Assembly: GCA_023701385.1 (NCBI GenBank) | Contig: JAMPXC010000005.1 | Location: forward strand, 42,747-106,746 | Reading direction: 5' to 3' | Origin: Pseudobdellovibrio sp. | Lineage (GTDB): Bacteria; Bdellovibrionota; Bdellovibrionia; Bdellovibrionales; Bdellovibrionaceae | DNA length: 64,000 nt | Part shown: piece after piece, positions 29,992 through 38,881 of the stretch | How the letters are laid out: every line of letters begins with the position of its first letter | Numbering within the stretch: the stretch's first letter is position 1 | Notes under the pieces: model-generated | What the model saw: the letters and a program-made list of their open reading frames with translations, nothing else | Databases searched by the model: none | What the model was told of the DNA's origin: nothing | Translations under genes and position numbers: made by a program

Positions 29992-31416
29992 TTAGTGGCC
30001 GTCGTTTGTGATCAGCTCAGTCGCTGATGCACGTAAGTAGTTGAACTTACCCGGATGGTTAATATTCGTCACAAAGCCATTATAAAGACCAACAACACTG
30101 TGAAGAATACCCTGATCAAACGGTTGGTGTTGCACTAACGTCGCAGATTTAGGGTCAGAGAATTTCACGCCCATCACATCAACAACTAAGTTAATCGGTA
30201 ATTTTAATTCTACGTGGCGAGCATCGTTTTCACCGGTTGCTAAACGGTTATTGTTTTTTAAGACAACCGTTGGATCTTTTAGGCCACGGGCCGAATACAT
30301 ATTTCCTAAGTAAACACCTTGGTTACGGTCTACAGTCGTTTGGAATCCGGAAGTCGATTCAAAAGCACTGCGGTGGTACGCTGTAGCGCCTTCGATTTGT
30401 AAGAATAATGGATTACCGTTAACACCTTCAGCCAAGACTGCGAAGATCGCTTTAGCGCGCGCTGCTAAAGAAGGATCTTTAGCAGAGATTTCTTGAGTGA
30501 TTTTTTCTAAACGAGCTAAAGACTCAGCTTTTTGGCCTTCAGCGTTTTTAGCTTTTAACGGAGCAAATAGCATATCAACTTGGGCTTGCGATAAAGACAC
30601 ATCAAGCTTTTGTACGTTATGGTTGCCGTTTAAGTTTTTATATTTCGGGCTTTGAATCATATCATCAAGAGCTGATTTGATTTCTAACTTATAGGATTTG
30701 CCGTGCGGAGCAAACATTTTAAAAGTAGTTCCAAAGCGTGATTGCATTTGTGCTAAAGTTAAAACTTTACTTTCGCCGTTAACATTTAGATCAAAAACGC
30801 CATCATGTTTTTTAGTGATAGTTATTTTTGAACCGTTAGCTAACGAACCTGCTACTGGAACATCAACAGTCATTTTTTCAAAATTCACTTCACGTAAGTA
30901 AGTTCTGATGCGCGGTTGGTGTTTAGCAGCACCCGTCGCATCAATAAGTGGTTTTGTGTAGTAAGTAAATGTTGAATCAGTTGCACCCTCTGGAGGTGGA
31001 GCATCACGCACAGTTAATTTATCATTTGCGTTTGTTAAGCCTTTAACTTGCAGTTCATACATACGTTGGTGAACTTGGCGAGTAAAGCCTTCTGATTTAG
31101 GGTCTAAGTCTTTTAAAACAGCTGATAGTGTTTCAGGTGATAAATTTAATTTAACTAAGTTATAAACATACTCATTAGAACGAAGAACTGATAATTTAGT
31201 TTTCCATTCGCTGCGCCATACCGTCGCTAATTTTCCTGAAAGGGTAGCGCGTAAGTTGTTTAATAAAGTCACGAAGCGGTCTTTAACTTGAATTTTATCA
31301 ACCGTTCTAGCCTGAGGTGCTTGTTTGCCAGAGAATAAATCTACGCAGGCATTCGCGGCTAGCGAGTGGCTTGAGTATAATTGAACTGCTAATAATAAAC
31401 CTAATAAGTTTTTCAT
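29992..31416 (-). CDS. Exported hypothetical protein
   Basis: Signal peptide MKNLLGLLLAVQLYSSHSLAANA followed by CVDLF motif. Confidence 0.7.
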   Translation of the reverse strand: MKNLLGLLLAVQLYSSHSLAANACVDLFSGKQAPQARTVDKIQVKDRFVTLLNNLRATLSGKLATVWRSEWKTKLSVLRSNEYVYNLVKLNLSPETLSAVLKDLDPKSEGFTRQVHQRMYELQVKGLTNANDKLTVRDAPPPEGATDSTFTYYTKPLIDATGAAKHQPRIRTYLREVNFEKMTVDVPVAGSLANGSKITITKKHDGVFDLNVNGESKVLTLAQMQSRFGTTFKMFAPHGKSYKLEIKSALDDMIQSPKYKNLNGNHNVQKLDVSLSQAQVDMLFAPLKAKNAEGQKAESLARLEKITQEISAKDPSLAARAKAIFAVLAEGVNGNPLFLQIEGATAYHRSAFESTSGFQTTVDRNQGVYLGNMYSARGLKDPTVVLKNNNRLATGENDARHVELKLPINLVVDVMGVKFSDPKSATLVQHQPFDQGILHSVVGLYNGFVTNINHPGKFNYLRASATELITNDGH

Positions 31417-31420
31417 ATGC

Positions 31421-32728
31421 TTATTTCACACCTTGTGCTTGTTGTGGCACGGTTGGCATTCTGCCTTGTTCTTTAATAAATTTAATTAATTCAGGATATT
31501 TAGCTGCTGAAATTTCCATAACCATGTACTGGATACCCGGGCCTGCCGTTGACACCTTTTCTTGAGCGAACACGATATAAGTGTGAACAGAGTTATTGTA
31601 AGGGTCAGCTTTTTCAAAGATCCAAGTTTGGTGGTCTCGTGAAAAAGAGCTTGTGTGATCTACCGTGATTTCTGACATATTCGGGCCGTAGTACGGAGCT
31701 TTGCTGTCAGCAAAAGACTGAATTTGTTTATTTATCTCAGCAATTTCCAGTTTTAACTGCATAGCTTGCGCTGGAACATCAAAGCCATTGATTTTACTTT
31801 GCATATACGAACCAGTTTCACGCTGAGCCATCATAACAACAACCTGTTCACCAGCTGGCGTTGGATTGTCGGTTTTAAGCATATTAATAGGAGTATTTGA
31901 AATACCGGTTGCAAGGATGATAAAGCCCATACCGATCGCCGCTTTCATTGGTTCTTTAAATAAAACTTTAAAGAAAACATCGCGAGCTCTGCGGAACTCA
32001 AACACCGTGCGGATTTTTAACATTGAGTTGGTTTGTAATAACTTACGTAATTCATCTTTTTTGAAGTATTCAAAAAACTTAGATAATTTATCGATTTTAT
32101 TTAACAAAGGGCCATCAATAATAAGGGGGATTCTGATTTTAGCGTTGATGCCTTCACCTAAAATATCGCCTAGCTCATGTTCAGCTTTTTTAATCTTAAC
32201 TTCGCCAGCTTTTAAAAAACCTTCAGCGACTTTTTTAGAGCCTGTGCCTGTTGGCGTACGTAAAGTGATTTTATCCACCATAAATTGGCTACGTTCGCTA
32301 GACATAGATTTATAAGTCACTTCGAAATAGTAACCATCTTTAACTGGAATACCGATAGAAAGCTCGCCTTTAGTTAAAACGTTTTTCTCTTCTAGAACAT
32401 ATGAAGAGTTTTGTAATAACATACGCATCATTTCGATAGAAGCTTCATCAGTTTTTTGAGAAAAACCTAATTCTTCGATAACTAATTTTTCTGGGGCTTC
32501 AGTGTTTGTATGTTTCTTTAATTCAACGCGGTTTGAATTAGACTGAACTTTTTCGATAATAACGGGAATCTTACGCGCCGGAGCCGGTAATAAACCTGCA
32601 ATCACTGGTTTTTCTTCGCCACCGAACATAAGTTGGCAGCTAGGGCCAGCATAAGAAAGTGATGAGCCGATGTACGATAATAAAAATATAATTGCGGTAA
32701 AGATTCTCATACCAGTTGGTATAATCAA
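31421..32728 (-). CDS. Exported/membrane hypothetical protein
   Basis: Signal peptide followed by CQLMF; internal hydrophobic segment AAIGMGFIILATGIS. Confidence 0.65.
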   Translation of the reverse strand: MIIPTGMRIFTAIIFLLSYIGSSLSYAGPSCQLMFGGEEKPVIAGLLPAPARKIPVIIEKVQSNSNRVELKKHTNTEAPEKLVIEELGFSQKTDEASIEMMRMLLQNSSYVLEEKNVLTKGELSIGIPVKDGYYFEVTYKSMSSERSQFMVDKITLRTPTGTGSKKVAEGFLKAGEVKIKKAEHELGDILGEGINAKIRIPLIIDGPLLNKIDKLSKFFEYFKKDELRKLLQTNSMLKIRTVFEFRRARDVFFKVLFKEPMKAAIGMGFIILATGISNTPINMLKTDNPTPAGEQVVVMMAQRETGSYMQSKINGFDVPAQAMQLKLEIAEINKQIQSFADSKAPYYGPNMSEITVDHTSSFSRDHQTWIFEKADPYNNSVHTYIVFAQEKVSTAGPGIQYMVMEISAAKYPELIKFIKEQGRMPTVPQQAQGVK

Positions 32729-32822
32729 GAAATGTACCGCTATTATAGGTTATATTGTTTTTAAGTGTCTCAGTTTGATAAGGAGTGCGCGAAAAGGCAC
32801 AGATTGATATGACACTGTCTAA

Positions 32823-33761
32823 TTATTTTTCACCTTCGTAACGGTAGCGTTCTAAGAACCATTCCACACGGTTACGTAGTTTTTCAGGGAATTCGACAAG
32901 TGTAGTGTCAGTGATTTCGCCTCTGATAATTTGGGCCGCGTAATCATCACAAACTTCGCCCAGTTTTTTATTAAGCTTTTTCAAGAAGTCGATTTGTTCG
33001 TTATCACCTTCGTTTTTATCCGCATTTAAACGAACTTCACCGCTGATTTTAAGCTCACTTTGGATCTGCATAAAGCGTAAGATATCACGCATGTTTTTAC
33101 GAACATCATGAAGCTCATCAACTTCCATAACCTGTTTAGACATGATTAGGCGGGTGTCTGTGATAATGGCTTCAAAGTACTTTTTAACTGATTTTCTCGA
33201 GGCAGGTTTGATGTCTTTTAAAAGACCTTCAAAATCAACCTCAACGAATTTCTTTAAGAGCTTTTTAGCGGCTTTTTGCGCCTGTACGCCTTCGCCAATA
33301 TTAACCATGTCTTTTAGATGGCCGAAATCACGAACGAATTTAGCATACTTTTCAGGGCTGATGTGCTTTTTACTCGATGTTTGGAATACAGAGCGTAAGA
33401 ATGAAGTGTCTTGGCGAAATTTATTGATCATCACTTTTTGCTCAGGCGTGATATCCGCAAGACCTGATTCACGGATCGTCATAAGAACAGTTTTAAGCTC
33501 AGCAAGATCTGCACTGCTTATTAGGTTAGTATGAGCTGTTTCTAAGTAGCGCTCAGATTCTTTTTTGCCGTTAATCTGGATTACGAACTCTTGAACATCG
33601 TACTCTTTAGAAAATAAGTTTTTGCACGACAGAGCTTCGGCCTGTGCGTACAGAGAAGAAAGAGCTAGCGATAGAATAATAATTAATCTGGATGCATTCA
33701 TACGCCACAGAATATACTGTTTTTGAAACTTCAATTTCAACTGTAATGATTCTGACAGCAA
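32823..33761 (-). CDS. Exported hypothetical protein, helical
   Basis: Signal peptide (MNASRLIIILSLALSSLYAQAEA; true start probably this internal Met) followed by CKNLF. Confidence 0.65.
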   Translation of the reverse strand: MLSESLQLKLKFQKQYILWRMNASRLIIILSLALSSLYAQAEALSCKNLFSKEYDVQEFVIQINGKKESERYLETAHTNLISSADLAELKTVLMTIRESGLADITPEQKVMINKFRQDTSFLRSVFQTSSKKHISPEKYAKFVRDFGHLKDMVNIGEGVQAQKAAKKLLKKFVEVDFEGLLKDIKPASRKSVKKYFEAIITDTRLIMSKQVMEVDELHDVRKNMRDILRFMQIQSELKISGEVRLNADKNEGDNEQIDFLKKLNKKLGEVCDDYAAQIIRGEITDTTLVEFPEKLRNRVEWFLERYRYEGEK

Positions 33762-33792
33762 GCTGTCGAACTTTTGATTGTTTTAAAAAAAT

Positions 33793-33814
33793 AAGGCCGC
33801 TCGAGAGCAGCCTT
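33793..33814 (-). terminator. Rho-independent terminator for the 33851-34204 gene
   Basis: Reverse strand AAGGCTGCTC-TC-GAGCGGCCTT followed by A/T-rich ATTTTTTT. Confidence 0.75.
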
Positions 33815-33850
33815 GGTAACTATTTTTGTCGCTTTTTAAAATTTATTGAA

Positions 33851-34204
33851 TCAAGTATCTAAATCCCAAGCTTGGCATTTAATTGAGGCCATCGTCACAT
33901 CACAAGATGAGCTGATTGAACCTTCTCTCCAACAACGAGTCAGAATGTTGTTTCGAGTGCTTGATGTAGTTTGCATGTAGATTGAATTGTTGCCGTAGAA
34001 TACTAAGTAGCTTCTGTCGTTTACGCAGTTGATTGTCGCCATTTTTTCTAAAGCGTTATCTTGAGCTGTTTGGCACATGTGAAAAGTTGTTGTTTGGGTG
34101 TTCAATGCTTTGAAAAAACTAGGGCTGATTTCTTTCCAGTCGCAAGCAAAGGTAGTTACTTGTAAGAAAATGATAATAAGTGCGATCACACCAGCTCTGA
34201 ACAT
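33851..34204 (-). CDS. Small exported Cys-containing hypothetical protein
   Basis: Signal peptide MFRAGVIALIIIFLQVTTFA; six Cys in the mature region. Confidence 0.6.
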   Translation of the reverse strand: MFRAGVIALIIIFLQVTTFACDWKEISPSFFKALNTQTTTFHMCQTAQDNALEKMATINCVNDRSYLVFYGNNSIYMQTTSSTRNNILTRCWREGSISSSCDVTMASIKCQAWDLDT

Positions 34205-34339
34205 AAAAGTCTCCTTAAGAGAAACATAGTAAGTTTTTTAAACGGCTGTGGTGATAACCTAAGTGCCCTTCTTTGTTGAGGGATATTATTTTAATGAAGA
34301 ATTTGCATGTGGCGGGGAAGTCACAAAAGTGGCCCTAAA

Positions 34340-34411
34340 ACGAAAAAACCCCCTGGTATAAGCCAGAGGGTTTTACCAATTTAATCTAAAATTAGATTAA
34401 ATTGGTAAAAC
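34340..34411 (-). terminator. Tandem hairpins: 42-bp inverted repeat plus GC-rich terminator
   Basis: Inverted repeat 34370-34411 with 20-bp arms (GTTTTACCAATTTAATCTAA|AA|TTAGATTAAATTGGTAAAAC); adjacent AACCCCCTGG/CCAGAGGGTT stem with T tract on the minus strand. Confidence 0.8.
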
Positions 34412-34686
34412 TAGTGTTTTACTTCTTCTTTTTTCTCTTCAGTTTTTGCAGCTTCAGCGGCAGCAGCAGCTTTTTTCTTAGCTTTTTTAACTGGAGTCGT
34501 TACTTTTGTTTCAGCTGTTTTAGCAGCTTCTTTAACTTCAGTTGTAGCAGAAGTAGCAGCTGTAGTTGCAGCAGCTTTAACTTCTTTAGTAGCAGCAGCA
34601 GCAGCGTGAGCAGCTGGAGCAGCGGGTTGGTTAGCGAACGCAGAAACTGCGAATAAAGCTACGATGATTGAAGAAGCGATTTTCAT
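34411..34686 (-). CDS. Small exported Ala/Lys/Thr/Glu-rich low-complexity protein
   Basis: MKIASSIIVALFAVSAFA signal peptide then AAATKEVKAAATTAATSATTEVKEAAKTAETK...KKAKKKAAAAAEAAKTEEKKEEVKH; track start 34758 includes upstream extension. Confidence 0.7.
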   Translation of the reverse strand: MKIASSIIVALFAVSAFANQPAAPAAHAAAAATKEVKAAATTAATSATTEVKEAAKTAETKVTTPVKKAKKKAAAAAEAAKTEEKKEEVKH

Positions 34687-35018
34687 AGGTATTCCTTTTG
34701 TAGAAGTGTCTTGATCATTCATGGACACTATTGTTGTTGTTTTTGGGATTGCTCCCACCTTATAAGTCTATGGGGAGGTGTTTAAATCGATATTAAAGAT
34801 GTGTTAAAAGTTTTTAATCCAGCATAAGGGCTAGAGAGGTGCCTAAGAAGTGGGCGGCGGCCAACCCTTTAGATAAGGTCAGCCGGAGGCTGATCAAAAC
34901 AAAGAGCTTGCCAGAGGGCAGCAGTTATCATAATTTAACACCTCAAATTAAGGCTAACAGTTGAGCTATCAAGAAAATCGACTTTTTCGGTTTCGCCCTG
35001 TTGGAGGAAGGTTAGACT

Positions 35019-35213
35019 GTGTCTAAAATGAAAACACACTCTGGAGCAAAAAAACGCATGCGCGTTCTTGCTTCTGGAAAAGTTAAGCGCAAACAAACAA
35101 AAATGCGCCATCTAAACTCACACATGAGTTCTAAAGTTAAACGTCATTTGGGCCAAACGGTATTGGTTGCTGATGCTAACATGCTTCAAGTGAAGCGCCA
35201 ATTTGGTTTCTAA
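35019..35213 (+). CDS. rpmI: 50S ribosomal protein L35 (GTG start)
   Basis: MSKMKTHSGAKKRMRVLASGKVKRKQTKMRH; SD ggagg upstream. Confidence 0.97.
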   Translation: MSKMKTHSGAKKRMRVLASGKVKRKQTKMRHLNSHMSSKVKRHLGQTVLVADANMLQVKRQFGF

Positions 35214-35226
35214 GTAGGAGTAGCTC

Positions 35227-35574
35227 ATGGCACGTGTAAAATCGGGGATGACTAATCGTCGTCGTCACAAAAAAGTTTTAAAAAGAACAAAAGGTTACTA
35301 CTCAGCAGGTTCGCGCTCGTACACTCACGCGGTTGAAAAAAATGACCGTGGTATGGCGTTCGCTTACAAACACCGTAAGATGAAAAAACGTAACTTCCGT
35401 ATGCTTTGGACACAAAGAATCAATGCGGCAGCTCGTTTAAACGGTACAACTTACTCTCGCTTAATCGGTGGATTAATCAAAGCGGGAATCACTTTAGACC
35501 GTAAAGTTTTATCTGATATCGCTATCACTGATGCAGCAGCATTTACTGCTCTTTGTCAGAACGCGATCAAATAG
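35227..35574 (+). CDS. rplT: 50S ribosomal protein L20
   Basis: MARVKSGMTNRRRHKKVLKRTKGYYSAGSRSY...TYSRLIGGLIKAGI. Confidence 0.98.
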   Translation: MARVKSGMTNRRRHKKVLKRTKGYYSAGSRSYTHAVEKNDRGMAFAYKHRKMKKRNFRMLWTQRINAAARLNGTTYSRLIGGLIKAGITLDRKVLSDIAITDAAAFTALCQNAIK

Positions 35575-35606
35575 TTTTTTCGCTCTAAAAAGCTAAAAAA
35601 ATATAC

Positions 35607-35637
35607 AAAGGCGAGAGAATATCTCGCCTTTTTTTTT
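35607..35637 (+). terminator. Rho-independent terminator after rplT
   Basis: AAAGGCGAGA gaata TCTCGCCTTT plus T tract. Confidence 0.9.
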
Positions 35638-35658
35638 ACTTAGGACTACTCTCTCAAA

Positions 35659-36744
35659 ATGTCTGCAAACTACACCGATAAACTCTCGGCAAAACATGCG
35701 AATAAATTTTCGGATTTTGAGCAACGCAAGAAAGCTCATATTGATCTATCGTTAGATTCAAGAACGCAGGCGCAGACAGCTTCGCACTTTGAAAAAATCA
35801 AACTTATTCACGAAGCGCTTCCAGAAATTAATTTATCTGATGTTTCTTTAGAAACAAAACTTTTAGGTTACCAATTTTCTTCTCCGCACTTTGTAAGTTC
35901 AATGACGGCCGGTCATCAGAATAGCAAGGTGATTAATCTTCGTTTGGCAAAAGCAGCTGCCGAAAAAAATTGGTTAATGGCCGTCGGTTCACAACGTCGT
36001 GAACTGACTGACTCACAAGCTTCGTTTGAGTGGAAGGCGATTAAATCGCAATCTCCAAAAACGCAGTTTGTTTCAAATATTGGTCTTGAAGAATTAATCC
36101 AACAGCCAACGATTGAAATTTTAAAATTAACTGAATCAGTTGAAGCTTTAGGAATTTACATTCACTTAAATCCATTACAAGAAGCTTTTCAAAATAAAGA
36201 TCAAGCGAATTTTAAAAACGGACTAGCTGCGATTAAAAAACTTTGTAAAGCTTCACCGGTTCCAGTTCTTGTTAAAGAAGTTGGATACGGTATTTCAAAA
36301 ACAACAGCACAAAAATTATTATTAGCTGGCGTTGAAGTGATCGACGTGGCTGGTAAAGGTGGAACTCATTGGGGCTTATTAGAAGGCCTACGTGATCAAA
36401 CGGATGCGGGTCTTTTAGCTGACGCAAGTACAGCATTTAAAGACTGGGGCTTTAGTGCTGTTGAAAGTTTAATTCAATGTAAAGCATTAACGAAGAAAAA
36501 CCATTTCTGGGCGTCAGGTGGAATCCGCACAGGCGTTGATTCGTTAAAGTGTTTAGCGCTTGGTGCAAGAGCAGTTGGCGTGGCTCAGCCTCTAATGAAA
36601 TCGGCTATTGAATCGGATCAACATGTTGTCGATGTGATGACTCGTTTTGATTACGAATTAAAAGTGGCTCTTTTTGGTGTGGGTGTTTCTAATCTAAAAG
36701 AGTTAGCGAAAAAAAAGGTATTTTATGTTAACGGAACTATTTAA
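35659..36744 (+). CDS. fni: Type 2 isopentenyl-diphosphate delta-isomerase
   Basis: FMN-dependent IDI-2 pattern: SSMTAGHQNS, MAVGSQR, IHLNPLQE, VPVLVKEVGYGIS, WASGGIRTG. Confidence 0.94.
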   Translation: MSANYTDKLSAKHANKFSDFEQRKKAHIDLSLDSRTQAQTASHFEKIKLIHEALPEINLSDVSLETKLLGYQFSSPHFVSSMTAGHQNSKVINLRLAKAAAEKNWLMAVGSQRRELTDSQASFEWKAIKSQSPKTQFVSNIGLEELIQQPTIEILKLTESVEALGIYIHLNPLQEAFQNKDQANFKNGLAAIKKLCKASPVPVLVKEVGYGISKTTAQKLLLAGVEVIDVAGKGGTHWGLLEGLRDQTDAGLLADASTAFKDWGFSAVESLIQCKALTKKNHFWASGGIRTGVDSLKCLALGARAVGVAQPLMKSAIESDQHVVDVMTRFDYELKVALFGVGVSNLKELAKKKVFYVNGTI

Positions 36745-38005
36745 AGGTTTTTCTAAACTAAACTACAATGAGCGTTTGCAGGCTTTAAAAAAAGCCGGTG
36801 TATTAAATGCTGATGAAATCACTTACTTAGCTAATGGTGGTCTACAAACGATCGATCTTGGCGAAAAATTTATTGAAAACGTTTTAGGTTATTTTCAAAT
36901 CCCAATGGGTGTTGCCACTAACTTTAATGTTGATGGTAAAGACTATGTGATTCCAATGGCGGTTGAAGAAACATCAATCGTAGCAGCTGCCAGTAAAACG
37001 GCTAAATGGGTGCGCGAGCACGGTGATATTACCACTGAAGTGATTGGCGCTGATATCATCGGTCAGATCCAGTTTGCTAAAGTTAAATCTCCTGAAGAAT
37101 TTAAAAAACAAATTTTACAGCAAAAATCTTATTTAATTGAACTGGCAAACCGCGAAGTGGCTTTTGGTTTAGTAAACCGTGGTGGCGGTGTTAAAGATTT
37201 AACTGTTCGTATTATTGACCGTGAAGATGGTTATTATATGGGTGTTGTGCACATTATGATGGATCCTTGTGATGCCATGGGTGCCAATATCATCAATCAA
37301 GTGTGTGAATTTTTAAAACATCCGCTTGAGCAATTTACTTCTGAAAAAGTAACGATGTGTATCTTATCTAACTTAGTGGATACTAAGTTAACTAAAGCCA
37401 CTGTGAGAATGAAAAACGTAGACCCTGAATTAGCTCTTAAAATTGAAGAGGCGTCTCGCTTTGCTGAGCTTGATCCTTACCGTGCAGCCACAAATAACAA
37501 AGGCGTATTAAACGGTATTGACCCGATCTTAATCGCAACAGGTAACGACTGGCGCGCAGTTGAAGCAGGAATCCACGCGTTTGCTGCCCGTGATGGCCGT
37601 TATAAATCTATCACGAAATGGCGTGCCGCAGGTACTGAGCTTGTTGGTGAATTCGTTGCTCCGTTAGTAGTGGGTACTGTGGGTGGTGTTACAGCTCTTC
37701 ATCCAACAGCTAAACTTGGTCTTAAAATTTTAGGTGTGAATTCAGCCTCTGAATTATCACGCATTATTGCTTCTGTTGGACTTGTTCAAAACTTAGGAGC
37801 GTTACGCGCCTTAACTACAGTGGGCATCATCGAAGGCCATATGAAACTGCATATTAAGAATTTATCTTTAGGTGCAGGTGCGACCGAGAAAGAAATGCCT
37901 TTTGTTGTTAAAAAGTTAGAAGAAATTTTAGCTTTAAGAAAAAGAATTTCTTTAGCTAATGCTGTTGAAGTTTTAAATGACCTTAGAAAAAAATCTGAAA
38001 TTTAA
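36725..38005 (+). CDS. mvaA: Hydroxymethylglutaryl-CoA reductase (class II-like)
   Basis: ENVLGYFQIPMGVATNFNVDG, AVEETSIVAAAS, DPCDAMGANIINQVCEF, GTVGGVTALHP. Confidence 0.95.
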   Translation: MLTELFKGFSKLNYNERLQALKKAGVLNADEITYLANGGLQTIDLGEKFIENVLGYFQIPMGVATNFNVDGKDYVIPMAVEETSIVAAASKTAKWVREHGDITTEVIGADIIGQIQFAKVKSPEEFKKQILQQKSYLIELANREVAFGLVNRGGGVKDLTVRIIDREDGYYMGVVHIMMDPCDAMGANIINQVCEFLKHPLEQFTSEKVTMCILSNLVDTKLTKATVRMKNVDPELALKIEEASRFAELDPYRAATNNKGVLNGIDPILIATGNDWRAVEAGIHAFAARDGRYKSITKWRAAGTELVGEFVAPLVVGTVGGVTALHPTAKLGLKILGVNSASELSRIIASVGLVQNLGALRALTTVGIIEGHMKLHIKNLSLGAGATEKEMPFVVKKLEEILALRKRISLANAVEVLNDLRKKSEI

Positions 38006-38864
38006 GCCAGAGAGTTTTACTGTTCCAGGTAAAACATTTTTAGTGGGCGAGTACGCTGTGTTATCGGGCGGCGCTTGCCTAGGTCTTGGAACGAACCCTA
38101 GTTTTTCAATCGAATTAAATTTTGCGCGCCAGACTTTTCATCCTGATAGTCCTGCTGGTTTGTATCTTCGTAAAAATAATTTACCGAACTTTTCGCATGA
38201 ATTTAACAATCCTTATGGGGTTGGTGGTTTTGGCGCAAGCACGGCTGAATTTATTTTTAGTTATTTTTCAAACCCACAGGCTTCTAAAAAAATAGAGGAT
38301 ATTTTTTCTACCTATCTTGGTCTTTACAGTGAACGTAAAGAGCAAAAACCAAGTGGCGCTGATTTAGTGACTCAGCTTATCGGTGGCATTAGCCATATCG
38401 ACTTATCAAATGGGATTCCTAAAGTTGAACGCTTGTCTTGGGATTTTAAAGATCTAGAATTTTTAATTTATTCAACTGGTCTTAAAGTTAAAACGCATGA
38501 ACACTTAAGCCACCTTGATCGCCAAATCTGTGATGGTTTAGTTAAACCTTGTGAAGAAGTGATTGCCGCTTTTAAAACTAATGACAGCGGTACTTTTAAA
38601 AGTGCATTGGCAGGTTGGAGCAAAAAACTTGAGCAATTGGGTTTAACAGCTTCTGAGGTCTTAGATCTTAAAACACGCTTAGAAAGTCATATTCCCGGTA
38701 TCCTGGTTAAACCGTGTGGGGCTTTGGGTGCAGATGTGATCGTGATTTTAGTCGCTAAAGAGCAAAAACAGAGCGTTTTAAGCCAGATTGAAGCTCTTAA
38801 CTTAAAGGGGCTTACTTTCCAGGCGGATTCATCGCATTTGGCAAATGGCCCTTTGTCAATCTAG
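37977..38864 (+). CDS. GHMP kinase, mevalonate/phosphomevalonate kinase-like
   Basis: VPGKTFLVGEYAVLSGG, GVGGFGASTAEFIF, KPSGADLVTQLIGG; inside the mevalonate block. Confidence 0.8.
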   Translation: MTLEKNLKFKPESFTVPGKTFLVGEYAVLSGGACLGLGTNPSFSIELNFARQTFHPDSPAGLYLRKNNLPNFSHEFNNPYGVGGFGASTAEFIFSYFSNPQASKKIEDIFSTYLGLYSERKEQKPSGADLVTQLIGGISHIDLSNGIPKVERLSWDFKDLEFLIYSTGLKVKTHEHLSHLDRQICDGLVKPCEEVIAAFKTNDSGTFKSALAGWSKKLEQLGLTASEVLDLKTRLESHIPGILVKPCGALGADVIVILVAKEQKQSVLSQIEALNLKGLTFQADSSHLANGPLSI

Positions 38865-38881
38865 CTAGCTTTTGTTAGAGT

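Noticed and set aside
34402-34656. Plus-strand 84-aa Ser/Phe/Cys-rich ORF
   Set aside because: Exact antisense of the Ala/Lys-rich minus-strand gene; composition is a by-product of its codons and it has no independent coding support.
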